Below the pieces are notes generated by a model that was not told the DNA's origin, did no database searches, and worked only from the letters and a program-made list of their open reading frames with translations. Made by a program: the position numbers and the translations under genes. From the NCBI RefSeq assembly GCF_018320785.1, contig NC_054882.1, positions 30,756,719-30,820,718 on the forward strand: a stretch of 64,000 nucleotides of DNA, in the 5' to 3' direction. Source of the DNA: Cheilinus undulatus. Lineage: Eukaryota; Chordata; Actinopteri; Labriformes; Labridae. Each line of letters begins with the position of its first letter. Position 1 is the first letter of the stretch. This document shows, piece by piece, positions 31,601 through 64,000 of the stretch.

Positions 31601-34345
31601 AAACAAGGTCTCAGTTTGTAACAGATTTATCGAGCAAAGATGGCAGATGGGGGAGAAATGATCTAACAGTTTTATTCCAAACATCCTAGTTTTATTTTGG
31701 ATACTTGCATTATTTCACCTTTCACACAGAAACAAACTTAATTCACAAAAAATCTGGGTTTCTGGGTAACAGCCTGAAGTTGTCTGTTGTAGTTTTCAAC
31801 AGGTCTCAGACATCTACCTAGGAATCCCAGTCCATTCTTCTTTGGTGAATCTATCCAGCTCCTCCAGATTTGATGGTCTTCTTGCATGGACCTTGGTCTT
31901 CAGTTCTCCCAACAGATTTTCAATGGTATTCAAGTCATGACTTTGTGCAGTCCAGTCTATAATGTTCACTTTGGTCTTCTGGAGGTAGTTCACCAGGAGT
32001 CACATATGTTGTGGGTTGTTATGGCATAAGACAAAGTGACGACCCAGACGTAGTTTTGCTGCTGACCTACTTGAGGTTTTCTTTCAGAATCTTCACATAT
32101 CCCTCTCTCTTCATGAGTCCTTCCACTTACAAGATTTCCAGTTACTCCCACCACTATGTTTCCCTGTGGGGGTGGTGTGCTTTGGGTGATCCACCTCTCT
32201 CTTCTTTCTCCAAAACTAAGCAACATCTCTATGGCCGAAGAGCTCTAGTTTGGTCTCATCTGTCCAAAGGACATGCTTCCTGTATGCATAATCTTTCTCC
32301 AGGCTGTTCTTAGTATACTTCAGTCTGGCTTGAAGGTGTCTCCTCTGCAGAAGTGGACTTTTTCTTGGTCTGCTACCTCTTAGTCCATTCCAGTTCAGGA
32401 CTCTAGTGATCATCTTCAATGAGACAACAAATCCTGACTTGGCTAAATCATTCACTAGTGTCTTGGCAGATGTTCTGGAGTCTTTAGACACATCTCTCAC
32501 TAGTTTTCTTCCCAGATTCTTTGAAATCTTCCTCTTCCTACCTCTGCCAGACTTGTTCTGTAATGTGTTGCTCTCTTTGAATTCCTTGATGATACTTAAG
32601 GCAGTGATATCCTTTTTCTGCTTTGTGAGCATCATCAATCTTTTTTTTTCCAAGCCTAAACTGATTTCTTTTATTTATGCCATGATGCTTTATGCAGTGA
32701 CAGCTCAAACCCTTACTGAAGTTTTTATACTGTGAGTAAATTGGAAAACAACCCTCAGTTTTAACTTGATTTTACAAACTTTAAGCATTACAAAGTTAAT
32801 GTGCATTGCACAACAGTGCAACAAAAACATCAGTGCTAAAGGGGGCTTTCTACCTCGGAAGTTTTTGGCTTTAGTGAAATACTTTTGTATCTGTGTGCAA
32901 AATCAAGTAACATGAGCATCCAATAAAACTAGGAAGCTGTGTTACTATGTCCCTGCTCTGTTCAACAGCACTTAGGAAATACTTGGATACATTTCCATAG
33001 GGGAGATAGTAATTTCATCCTCATATATAGTGTCCAAAACACGAGTTGTAATTCTTACCGATAGAGCCTCCTCCTGAGAGCTGGCAGAACTCGAACAAGC
33101 CATCAAACACTGGACAGTCCTCTCCCACATTAACTGTAAATCAATGTAGAAAATAAACTCTATGTTACTCTCTTCATGACAAGTTTAATCAATGGAAAGT
33201 AACACAATACTTCCAGTACATAGTCAAGCTCTTTTTCCATACTCACATCTCTGCATTTGTTTACTGTACTCGGACATGTTGTCTGGTCGGATTGACCGGA
33301 GGAATTTAATGTAATCATCACTGTGATACTTGGTCATCTCCTCTCCGCTAGCTTTGTGTGGACGCTGAAAACAGGGCATGCTTATTTCAGAAAAACCCCA
33401 GGAAAGCCAATAAGATCAGTAAGGGTAAAGAACTGTAGTGAGACTTCACTTACATAGATCTCCATCTTTCTGTACAGGCCATAATTGAGCAACAGGTTGT
33501 GAGTCATGCGGATTCGGTGGGGCTTCATGGGATGCCCTTGACCATAGTAATAATTTCCAACATCACCTGGAATAAAAAAATAAAACACAACAGGTTGTAC
33601 TGATTAATGATTTTATTTACTCTTATTAATGCAACACGAGTAAATGAAAATAAAAGCCAAACTGCACGAATCATGCACTTTAAATTGAGTGAATAAATGA
33701 AACAATAATGAATGCATGTTGTGATGCTGCAAACGGAGCTGTAGGTTAACCTAAACATACGGAAATAAAATCTTCTGTATGAAACTCTGCAAAGTACTGA
33801 TGCACACGTTCAGGAGGGGGCTTTCCACACACATCTATAATCATCGATCAAATTTCAGTATTTTAAGCCTATTAACCCGGCATCACAGGGTGCTGAGAGA
33901 GTCTATTTGAATGCTAGCTTAGTGTTAGCGTTAATTGTGGCGACAATGAAGAACTCGTATCCCCTTTGTTAGCGCCCTGGCTAGTCACCTTAACTCATCT
34001 TGTTTGAGTGGTTCTGTCTGGCAGATAGACGCATAAAATGACTCTTTAAGCAAAACCAGCACATTAAAAAAGATAAAGATCACGTTTTGGGGCCATTAAT
34101 ACTCGGCATGGACTTAGCAACACGGCATTAGTCTAAGATGAAGACAGCCGCCTGCGACTTAAGCTAGCTATGTTAGCTAACGTGCCAGGTTAGCAGGAGG
34201 TGAAATAAACTGCAACCTTTGTTGCTGCAAAATTGGCGGTTTTCATTCAATAGCGCATCCACTGGCTGCCTAACAGCTATATAAGACACTCACCGTCATA
34301 GTAGTAGCAAACTTTTTTCTTTGTTCCTTGGGAAGTAAGCGCCAT
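28629..34345 (-). CDS. hdac1: Histone deacetylase 1
   Basis: Zinc-dependent class I deacetylase of nuclear Sin3, NuRD and CoREST complexes. Exons: 34345-34294, 33566-33454, 33364-33247, 33133-33059, 31555-31417, 31263-31122, 31043-30951, 30836-30728, 30626-30486, 30297-30189, 30016-29886, 29793-29623, 29436-29385 and 28656-28629. Joined they give 490 residues, close to the 480-485 usual for the family. Catalytic HH (141-142, in GGLHHAKK), zinc ligands D177 and H179 ([10 protein letters not shown]) and D265 (GADSLSGD), and the catalytic tyrosine in GGGGYTIRN are all present. The tail is rich in E and K with a FSDSEDE casein-kinase-type cluster and MDTS near the end. The start [16 protein letters not shown] and SIRAHDKR near residue 400 favour hdac1 over hdac2. 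Exon 12 could instead end at 29641, removing six residues. Confidence 0.96.
28714..29343. mobile_element. hAT-type element filling hdac1 intron 13
   Basis: Inverted ends are CAGTGGATCCTAATCT and the complement of AGATTAGGAACCACTG. The flanking 8-mers ACCGAAAC (28706-28713) and ACCTAAAC (29344-29351) match at 7 of 8 positions. The element makes up 630 of the 728 intron bases. It has no coding capacity and shares interior sequence with 2534-3140. Confidence 0.82.
31750..32760 (-). mobile_element. Near-full-length dead Tc1 in hdac1 intron 4
   Basis: The minus strand holds an open 145-residue stretch (32653-32216) with a helix-turn-helix-like N-terminal region, [33 protein letters not shown] and [14 protein letters not shown], the first catalytic-Asp block of Tc1 transposase. 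The C-terminal part continues down to about 31810 in other frames (WTGIP end), so it is frameshifted and inactive. The termini could not be paired, so the boundaries are approximate. Confidence 0.82.
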
Positions 34346-34450
34346 TTTAGTGCTCTTTGGCTGGCTTCACCGCACACCGCAGGAGACAACAGCGACAAGA
34401 GGCGGATAGTTTGTACCACGGCCAATCAATAGGATGTAATGTTAGCTGCT
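34346..34450 (-). promoter_or_regulatory. hdac1 promoter region with CCAAT box
   Basis: A GGCCAATCAAT motif (CCAAT at 34422-34426) lies about 77 bases upstream of the hdac1 ATG. It fits an NF-Y site near the start of a housekeeping gene. No TATA box is visible. Confidence 0.45.
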
Positions 34451-34774
34451 TTTCAACAAGGGGCGCCAGAGTACAGCCGTTTACTGTTGGTGTGTGCTGC
34501 AATTGTTCGACACAAGTCAGTGTTTTAACAGATTATTTCCGCATTTTAATGAATAAACTACTGGCTCTGCAGCGAGACTCCTTATCTGTGAGCGTGATTT
34601 TAAAGCAAAGTGTCAGCAGCACTGAAGGGCCCCCGCATCCGGGTACAAACCAACAGTTATAGTAGGTAAGTCATTTGGCCCCATCATCAACCACGCCGTA
34701 GTTTAAAATTGAGAGGAAGACGGTTGACTTCCTGTTGGTTCTAAGGTATGGGTCCAAGAGGCTTTTCTGTAGGT

Positions 34775-35580
34775 TTTTATGACAGTATTCACTCCCCCTT
34801 CACTTTTTTCAATTTTGTCATGTTGCAGGAAGATGCTGAAGTAGAAAAAAACACACTTTTATTCTTATTAATTTAACTCAGTACCCCATAATGAACTGAA
34901 AACCTAATTTTAGAATTTTGTGAAATTTTATTAAACAAGAAAGAAAGAAATATCACATTTACATAAGTATACGGACCCTTTGCAAAAAAAAACTGACGCT
35001 TTGGATGTTTCTACACCTTGATTTACCTGTGGTAAATTGAATTGATTGGACATGATTTAAAAAGGCAAACACCTCCCTAGCGAAGTCTCACAGCTGACAA
35101 TGAATGTCAGAGCAAAACTAAGCCACAAGGTCAAGATAACTGCCTGCAGTGCTCAGAGACAGGATTGTTGCAAGGTGCAGATCTAGGGAAGGCTACAGTT
35201 TTTTTCTGGCACTGAAGGTTCCCAAAATTACAATGGCCACCATAATTCTTAATCGGAAGAAGTTTGTTACAACCAGGACTCTTCCAAGAGCTGGTCGCCC
35301 AGCTAAACTGAGCAATCAGAGAGTAGCCTTAGTAAGAAAGGTGACCGAGAACCTGATGGTCACTGTGAGTGAGTTCCAGAGATCCTGTGTGGAGATGAGA
35401 CAAAGTTCTAGACGGACAACCATCACTGCGGCCCTCCACCAATCAAGCAAGGTGGCTAGACAGTAGCCTCTCTTCAGTGCAAAACACACACAAAAAAAAC
35501 ACTTAGCTTTCATGTGGAGTTTTTTGGCAAACTCCAAGCAGGCTTTTGGTGCTGATTGACACAAGCACTATGGAGTTACA
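34775..35580 (+). mobile_element. Tc1-like relic between hdac1 and lck
   Basis: It starts near CAGTATTCACTCCCCCTTCA and contains GTTTCTACACCTTGATTTACC, TGTCAGAGCAAAACTAAGCC and a decayed plus-strand transposase N-terminal region (RTLPRAGRPAKLSNQ near 35280). It is disrupted by stops, and the catalytic part is missing. Confidence 0.65.
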
Positions 35581-36222
35581 TGGCATTATTGCTGTATTTT
35601 GACTGTAAAAAGTACCAAAAAGTAGTCAAAGTTTGGGCTCAGATTACAGCCCTGCCCTATGGTGAAAATAACCGCTCACACAACTTAAGATCTCTTTAGA
35701 TCTCACTTTTCTAAGGATGGTCTCGAGAGACTTTTTCATGCCGTCATGATACATATCAGAACTGCTTTTCTCTGAGGCAATTTCATTATTTAAATCAACA
35801 ACATTTCATCAAAAAATCAACATATGTTTTAAGTGTTTCACTGGTAAAACCCCCAAAAGACCTATGCATGCTTTTCTTATCAAAAGACCTGTATAAGCTA
35901 CCTAATAACTGCCTTGTCATGGTTTTTGTCAATACTTGCAGGTCTACTTTTGGCAGCCTCAGAGCAGACACAGACAAAGCAGACAAAGCCTCGCATCCCC
36001 CTTACAATCTTTGGAAATAATATTTACATATTATATTTTTGAAAATATATTGTTGCTGGTGGGTCAATTTTGGAGAAATGGGCTGTGATGAGTTGTTGAT
36101 TTATTGAATGTAAAAAGTATCAATGATTTTATTATGAGTAAATAAATTGGATAAAATTTATTTAGCTGCAAAAATAAATCAAAGCTGAAGCACAATGACG
36201 GTATAAACATATTAAACATGAG
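35581..36222. other. Spacer upstream of the lck poly(A) signal
   Basis: No gene, bounded repeat or RNA element is recognised. The stretch is A/T-rich after 36000. Confidence 0.4.
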
Positions 36223-36228
36223 TTTATT
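36223..36228 (-). terminator. Candidate lck poly(A) signal
   Basis: AATAAA on the minus strand lies about 320 nt beyond the lck stop codon. It is the closest canonical signal to the stop seen downstream of lck. Confidence 0.5.
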
Positions 36229-36544
36229 CAGCTACATCAGACACTTCCATGTTTCATCAAGCAGCATGATGATTGCTCTTCTTTTCTGCAGTTCTCTGCA
36301 GTAATCCAGCGGTACAAGGGTCCACAGCTCAACACAAGGCTATAGATTCTATAAGATTATTTCAGAAAAGACAAATGCAGAAACAAAGTACACTTAGCTT
36401 GAAATTTGAGCTTGTACCAGGTCAATATAAAGGTAAGTAATGTACAACAGACAGAATAAAAAAAAAAAAATCCAGCGTCCAGCTCGGTAGGCTGTGCCTA
36501 TAGTTTGAATGCATTTGCCTGTAAGTCTGTCTGCACTTGCAGGT

Positions 36545-57598
<21,054 letters not shown>

Positions 57599-57743
57599 CT
57601 TTTCTGCAATTAAGAGTTTAAGATGTAAGGTATGTTTTGTTTCCTCATTGTATGTATCAATGATGTTTTTAAATGGACTTCTGCTGCTAATTGTCAAATA
57701 TCATACCCTGTATTCTGAGCTAAATACGTCAAATGCTGTAAGC

Positions 57744-58714
57744 CAGGGGTTTCAAAACTATGGCCTGGTGGCCAAATGCAGCCCACGGGCCATAATTGAT
57801 TGGCCCGCAGCAAGATTTTAAAATAAAAGTAAATATGGCCCACATTACAATATGAAGCTTGTGCTTGATTATACTTCTTAGTTTCAGCATGAGGCCGTGC
57901 TGCTATGCTGTTGCTAAACAAACATTTTGACGGGTAAAATGTATCAGCATGCCTAAAATAAGACAACAATGTGAATAGTAAACATATCAGCAACCAAAAT
58001 AATGATCTCTCAATTTTTAGTCATTAAATTTTTCCATTTTTAGCCATTAAACAGAGATTTATTTTTTCAAAGGTTAATTTTGGGCATTTTTGTGCCTTTA
58101 TTTGATAGAGGGGGATAGTGGATATAGTCGGAAACAGGGACAAGAGCATGCGGTAAGGTTTTTATATTTATTTTTATTTTTTTCTTAACAATTAATGTCA
58201 TTTTTTAATCAAAAGCATCTAAATAAATCAGTCAACAGACTGAATTGTATCAGAGTAAAATCCAAAACTGGGGGACCCCTGCTCCTCCCTTCAAAATGTC
58301 CAAATGGTGTAGTCCAGGGCTGCAAATTAATGCAAGTAGATTTAATTTAACCATAGTAAAAATATTGCTTATAAATGGGGAAATTATGGTTCAAAAATAC
58401 ATTAAAATGAATAGATATTTGTTAAAATGACACATTTGTTGCTTGGCTAGCCTGTTAAGTGGGGGCCCTGTGTAATATTCTTTCTGGGGGCCCAAAAACC
58501 CTAGCTACGCCCCTGAATTTAGTCAAGCACAAGCTTTGTATTCTAATGTGGGCCATATCTCATTTTATTTTGAAATTTTGCGGCAGTCAATTAATTATGG
58601 CCGCATTTGGCTCCAGGCTTTAGTTTGGACACCCCTGCTCTACACGTAAGTGGCCCAACCATCATTATTTATTTCTGTATGTGGCCCTAAGTGGAAAAAG
58701 TTTGGACACCCCTG
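57744..58714. mobile_element. hAT-type element with long inverted arms
   Basis: The left terminus CAGGGGTTTCAAAACTATGG begins an arm of about 120 bp whose complement ends at 58637. A second right terminus (GTTTGGACACCCCTG) ends at 58714. The flanking 8-mers CTGTAAGC (57736) and CTGTATGC (58715) match at 7 of 8 positions, which favours the outer boundary. The interior holds a reversed SINE fragment. Confidence 0.7.
58075..58160 (-). mobile_element. Fragment of the 13441 SINE family
   Basis: Read on the plus strand, TGCCTTTATTTGATAG, then GGATAGTGGATATAG, AACAGGGA and GCATGCGG follow the same order as the reverse complement of the SINE body at 13500-13600. The tRNA-like head is absent. Confidence 0.6.
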
Positions 58715-58722
58715 CTGTATGC

Positions 58723-59970
58723 AAAGTAAGTATAAAAGACAGAAACAGGAGATACAAAAAAGATTTTCAGAAAATGGCTCCAATCTGAAATTACTGAGGT
58801 TCTCGTCTCAAAATGGAGGCTCGGTGATAAAACTCATCGCTCCATAAATGTGAAGGCTTTCCTTTCACACTCTCACACAAGTTTAACTAGATCTTCTACT
58901 TGTGTTGTAGTACTTTCGATCAGTCTTGGCTTCAAGACTCAAATCTCGGAATTGAGAGGATTTTTATTCAATCTTGTCTCGGTCTTGGTCTCAGTCTGGC
59001 TGAACTCAAACAACAAATAGCTCCATCTTTACTCATGGTGCTCAGCTCTGATTTTTTTGTAACTGATATTTGTTCATATGGGCATATGAAGTCTTTTTCA
59101 GTTTCTGATTATGTAATGTTGATGTAAAACAGCGGCCTTAGGTCACTGATTGTTAAGCCTCCTTGGAAATCTATTCAAGTGGTCTATGTGTCACTCACCT
59201 GCAAAAGCTCAGATTTTAACAAATCAGTCCAGCTTATTTCTGGTCAGAAATGCATCTTAACACTTATATAAGACCTCATTCCCCTAAAAACCCCAGATAA
59301 ATGTCTTATTTTTAGATATCTAAAACAATGTTTGACTTGTTAGTGGCTTTTTAATACATACATGGATTTACTTGGTCAAGAAGTGAGTTGAACAAAGTTG
59401 CTGATATTGGAGATTTTTGCATTGTGGTGCTTTGAAAACAGTTTTGCTGTTAAATGCATTAAAAAGCAAGTGAAATCAAAGAGAGAGAGAGAGAGATGTT
59501 TTACTTTTCAATCTTGTGATGAATCTTTAAATTGATTTTTATGGTCTTGGTCTTGTCTTGGCCTCAGATAGTTTGGTCTTGACTACAACACTACCTACTA
59601 CAGAAACGTTACTGCCACTATCAGAGCCCATGCACATTTAAACTCTCATTTGGATGTTTAAAGCAGCTTTAACTTCACTGTACCAAAACCCAGTCTCATG
59701 TAATCCAACGTCTGCACGTGTTCTGCATTTCGGTTCACTCTGGTTCACTGTAAGGACGGCTTTCTCAAGCTCACTTGGCTCCCACTGGAACTCTCATGGA
59801 ACAGGGTCAGTGGGCTAATCGCTGCGGCCGTCTGTCCCAAAAGGCTCAGAGCCGTGAGAAAAATCTAGGGGCGCCTGACCCGGCAATAACAACCCACCAC
59901 TGTACTGAGACCCTGAGTAAGCAATCACAGCAGGATCACTGGGGTATGAGGAGTTTTCTTTATTTTTCAG
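58723..59970. other. lck intron 1, middle part
   Basis: There is a GAGAGAGAGAGAGA run near 59482. No bounded repeat is visible. Base composition becomes more G/C-rich from about 59750. Confidence 0.35.
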
Positions 59971-60098
59971 TGATCAACACTCCTACGCCCACTGGCCGGC
60001 ACCCGGGGAGACACACAGAGTCAGCATTTTCCATTGAGGGGATGCCCTCTGATTTTTATGATCTGCTGCTGAAGGCCCCTCCAGAAGAATACTCATGA
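59971..60098 (+). CDS. Unidentified candidate terminal exon
   Basis: A strong acceptor (TTTTCTTTATTTTTCAG, ending at 59970) is followed by 41 open codons and a TGA. Entered with two bases of a split codon, the peptide starts INTPTPTGRHPGRH, runs through SAFSIEGMPSDFYDLLLKAP and ends PPEEYS. I do not recognise the protein. The frame also stays open upstream to 59775, but that part is less protein-like. It lies antisense inside lck intron 1. No upstream exon or poly(A) signal was found, so it may be chance. Confidence 0.3.
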
Positions 60099-60725
60099 TT
60101 GTTATCGCTGCGAGGTATTGTGAGGATTTAGATGGTAAAAATGAGGCCTGTCATAATGAGCCACACCAGTGCACCACAGTCAGTGAAGACTGTGATGACT
60201 AAACCCCATCTTTTAAAGGCCTGATGTACACCTTAAAAATATGTTTTTTTATAATTCTGCCAAAAATGTTTCAATATCCTGTTGTGATTTAAATCAAGTT
60301 ATTTTTGACACATTTTCTCTCACATATGGAAACGGATGTGAGTCAAAAAAGTATGTTGTTTTCTTACATGTAGTTCTCTTCCTATTGTCCTCTCAGTCCT
60401 TAATAGTACGCACTGTTACCAACAGAGATTATTATAAATAGAGCATCCTGAAAATGTTATTTTCTCACTTTTTTTTACAGCATCTGATCACAACATACAG
60501 TTAAGGAAGCTTAAATCCATATATTACTCAATGGAAATGAGCAGAAAAGCTCTAGTGTTGACATTATGATGATTCTATAAAAAGTAAAATAACATTTCCC
60601 ACCATCATTTAACAACCTTAACTTAGAAAATACTTCTATAAACATACTATAACTGCAACACAATGATTTTTCTTGTACCTTTCTTTTTCTATATTCCAAA
60701 GCTGATGCTAAATTTGAAAACTTAC

Positions 60726-60850
60726 CTCTTTAAATGTATCTTCAAGCATCCAATAACATCAGATTTCAAGTGCTGCCATTAAGATTACAGAGTTATTCCC
60801 TTAAAAGAAGTGATGGAGCTCATGATCTGCTTCTCTTGTCATAACCAGCT
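60726..60850 (-). other. lck: Probable non-coding first exon of lck
   Basis: The coding exon with the lck ATG is preceded on the minus strand by a clear acceptor (AATTGCAG at 57613-57606), only seven bases before the ATG, so an upstream leader exon must exist. A consensus donor AAAGAG-GTAAGT at 60726/60725 is the best candidate found. The 5' boundary is not determined; the end given is arbitrary. Confidence 0.4.
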
Positions 60851-62290
60851 CAAAATGATAATGCTGATGTGTGACTGTGGGCGCACAAACGCAGTTCAGA
60901 GGAGTTGAGGTGAGAGACCCAGTAAGTTTCCTGTCGTTGAAATGTTGAGGGTTGCTCTGCAGGCTTCTAACAGGTGCTTCACCATGCAGCTGTGAGTGAG
61001 GGGGAGCAGGGGGAGCGTTATAGACTCCATGCTAAAGGGGGTCAGGACAGCACCTCTTCCGAATGTTCCAATACAGTTCCACTACAGTGGTGAGGTGCAG
61101 CTTTTGTGTGTAACATCTGTGAGTCTGTGACCTTTAATGGAAAAGAGGTAGTGGTCCACGGTACCTCAGAGCGAACTTATTCTGCAAGGGGAGATGCTAC
61201 AGTTTTATTTAGTGGGCGCTTTTGACCAAAGTGATGCACATCTGAGAGTAAAACAGCACAGAAAGGCCCAACAAACCCCATAAAGTCAGAGAGAACAGAT
61301 AATGATTATATCTGTAGTCATGAGGAGCACTAAAGGCTTTTAGGACAGATTTGTAGCTGCTCTGTGGTTTCAGAGTGGCTACTTTTGTGAATCAAAAGTG
61401 GTTTGGGTTTATCTTGTTTGTGACCAACAAACCATGTGTAATAAGACTTAAATGGCCAACCCCATCTCAAATAAAAAAAGTCAGTCAGTTGATAACCCTT
61501 TCAGTAGTCACTGAGCTAAAAGATCTCAGTAAAATGGGGGCCACAGCGTTTAAGAAAAAACATCTCTCACAGATCGGTAACACTTCTAAACCCCTACCGT
61601 TGCACTGACTACCTTTCAGTAAACTCGACTTGGGCGCATCAGTTCTCTTCTTGTGGTGAACGGCTGTTGCTTCAGAGCATGCACTGGCAGGAAGCCAGTC
61701 CAAACCTTACAGGAAGTGCACAGAGATGTGTGTGCAGAAGACTGCCACAACTTAGATTAAGTGTCATTCGTGACGAAACCACTTCAGCACACTCTTTTTC
61801 CATTAACACCTATATAAGTCAGAACGTAAATTTAGAAGGGCTGGTAGAGCACTTTTCCTTCTTTCTTTGTCTTTCCTTCTCTTTTTTCCACATTTTGATA
61901 TTGATGCATGTTTAAATATTTTAAAAAGAGGCATGATCATATCCATAAAGTTGTGCCAGCTTCTGAGGCAGTATGCAAAGAGTCAGGCAGTCCACATGTT
62001 TCGTCACAAAATCAATTATTATGCAATTAGAGTTCATCATCATCATTAATAAAGTAGACATTTGTGAAACTCCCCAAAGTCTATCACCTAGCTTGTAAAT
62101 AGAGGCCCAACACCCCCTCACCCCCCAGTAGGACTTGAAAGAGGCACTTCTAGCCACTTCTAGTCCTTGGGCCATGGTTTGAGTACTTCAGCCATAAATA
62201 ATACCTTTAAGTGTTGCTACTGTCCATGGATCATCTATAAATGAAAACAGTCAAAATCTGCTGCGAAAGCAGAAACATTTCTTTTATAAT
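60851..62290. other. Region upstream of lck
   Basis: This presumably contains the lck promoter on the minus strand. An ETS-like ACAGGAAACTT lies at about 60925. I see no coding exon, RNA gene or bounded repeat. Confidence 0.35.
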
Positions 62291-63311
62291 CTTTTGCTAC
62301 TGGTTCATGATTAGTAATGTCATTATGTTTTTATTTAATTAAAAAATTTTAAAACCATTTTTCCCATTTGTTTGTATTTAAAAAAATTCAATGTTCTATT
62401 CAATTTGTGTTTATTTGATTTTTAATTTCTTCTTATATTTGTTTTAAATATTCTTTATTTTTATTTTAATTTGGTTAAAAAAATCAAAATTAATTAACCT
62501 CTTAAATTCTTTTATTTGTGTTTTTATTTCATTTTTTGATTTTTTTTTATTTAGCATTTTTATTAAATTTTAATTTTGGTCTTCTATTTTTGTACAGTTT
62601 TATTATTTTTTATTTCGTAACAATTAAAAAATGTATTCTTTAAATTCTTTTTTGTACGTTTTGTTTAATTTTATTTCACACCTATCTGAGTTATTATTCC
62701 TCACTAAATTTGTGTTTATCTACATTTATTTTACACTTTTATTTGTTTTTTTATCCTTATTATTTTTCTTCATTTTTTATTTTATTTGTTTTCATTAATA
62801 TATTTATTTATTTTATTTCATTAAAATTTGAAATTGTATATTTTTTTATTTTTATTTTAATTTTTCAAATTTTACTTTACTTAATTTTTTTTCTTATTTA
62901 AATGTTTATTTATTCATTCATTTTTTATCTTTTTTATTTTCTATTAGATTTTTTTTAAATAGTTTCTTTTTAATATTTGATTTCAATTTTTGTATTTTAT
63001 CTAAGATATTTTCCATTTTTCTTAATAATTATATTTCATTGTCTTTTTTGTTATTTAGTCATTTATTTCTTGTAAGTAGACTGAATTGGCGGCGGTTGAT
63101 TCTTTAAAAATTTTATATGCATTACTCAATGCATTTGTAAATAATATTCAAGTAAATGACTAAGTAAGTATCATGTTCCCTGCATTAAAAAATCAGCTTC
63201 AAACGGATTTAATTCTCATTGAGAATATCCAACAACCTGTAACAATAAGGCCCTTTGTCATTGCCAATAAAATGAATGTGGCCCTCTTGGTAACAAAGCT
63301 GCCCATCCCTG
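62291..63311. repeat. T-rich low-complexity block with hAT-like end
   Basis: From 62320 to 63060 the plus strand is almost only TTTATTTTTATTTT words. It ends GTGGCCCTCTTGGTAACAAA and TGCCCATCCCTG at 63311, a hAT-type right terminus like that at 37927. No left terminus was found. Confidence 0.5.
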
Positions 63312-64000
63312 ATATAGACACCTTCTTTGATGGGCCTTTAGAACGTTTAAGGGTATTCCTAGCTTCCCTTTAACCACACTTGTCACCACCTCCAAATGTG
63401 GCTGGAAATCACATTCTGTGACGCAGTCGAACATAGATAACATCAAGATGCATAAATTTTTCCAACCTTCCTTCAACCAACCCAGCTGTGCAGGTGCTGA
63501 TCTCCTTCAGGTTAATGTACGTGCTGTGGCAGATGTTTGCTTATGTACACCATTATACAGTCTGAAACCAAATCAAATATTTAGTTAACTCTCTAAACAC
63601 ACTGGGGATACACTTGCTCTAAGTGTTCATAGGACATGTGATATGATATAGGGAAAAGGTCATGGGAAACTTTCTTCAGGGCAGAGCAGAGTGGCATGTG
63701 AAATCTGTAGCCCTGTATTGTAAAAGCATCCACTGAATGAATAAAGCCTGGAGGTGCAACACCTTGACCTCTTCACGCTCTCATATGATTTTCATTTCTA
63801 CCATTGAAGTCTGACGGCACACATGAGGTCACCCATGTCCTAAAGTATGCCACATTGTGAACATCTCAGCGGTTCTAGTTGTGCTCGTGTTTCACACACT
63901 GACCGCACTCTGCCGAGACATATTTGGTTTCTTGTTCGACTAATTATCTCCAACAATGTCTGCGTTTCTACACATCGCTGTAGGGCTCCATTCATATGTT
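63312..64000. other. Right-edge sequence without a recognised gene
   Basis: Nothing coding or repetitive is recognised here; the next gene must lie beyond the edge. Confidence 0.4.

Noticed and set aside
32406-32735. Plus-strand open frame of 109 residues
   Set aside because: It is the antisense shadow of the Tc1 transposase remnant on the minus strand.
59775-59970. Upstream part of the open frame leading into 59971
   Set aside because: The sequence before the acceptor is not protein-like and includes the pyrimidine tract itself. Only the part after the acceptor was kept as a candidate.
62710-62901. Hydrophobic plus-strand open frame
   Set aside because: It is pure TTTATTTTT-type low-complexity sequence translating to F/I/L/Y.

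Overview
The window is nuclear DNA from a ray-finned fish, probably a percomorph teleost. Genes are split by GT-AG introns. Introns and spacers are full of Tc1/mariner relics, hAT-type non-autonomous elements with 8-bp target duplications, tRNA-derived SINEs and low-complexity arrays. There are no operons, CRISPR arrays or phage signals. The gene set pabpc4, tmem54, hdac1, lck matches the neighbourhood of human 1p34-p35 by established knowledge. All exon coordinates below were derived by hand from splice signals and reading-frame continuity, not from transcript data.

Layout. (1) 347-10933, minus: pabpc4, nine coding exons covering all four RRMs; the 3' end runs off the left edge. Its 5' leader has a TATA box, a TOP-like start and an A-rich tract. 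(2) 11186-14000: a mosaic transposon with mirror-image arms, carrying a nested hAT element and a SINE. (3) 14271-18461, minus: an eight-exon ZP3-type egg-envelope gene with an unusually long charged C-terminal tail. (4) 20723-27390, plus: a four-pass TMEM54/KRTCAP3-family gene. (5) 28629-34345, minus: hdac1, complete in 14 exons, tail-to-tail with tmem54. (6) 36545-57598, minus: lck, complete in 12 coding exons over 21 kb, with a probable upstream non-coding exon ending at 60726. (7) 57.6-64 kb: lck intron 1 and upstream DNA, including one unexplained exon-like open frame on the plus strand.

Functionally these are unrelated neighbours: mRNA poly(A)-tail binding (pabpc4), egg coat (ZP3-like), a membrane protein of unclear role (tmem54), chromatin deacetylation (hdac1) and T-cell receptor signalling (lck). 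Concatenating the inferred exons gives uninterrupted frames of 445 (partial), 630, 246, 490 and 499 residues, which is strong internal support for the models. The most interesting non-genic signals are two introns that consist almost entirely of a transposon (lck intron 6, hdac1 intron 13), a palindromic mariner composite, an indel-free 18 x 40 bp array inside an inverted-repeat-bounded segment, and the exon-like frame at 59971-60098.
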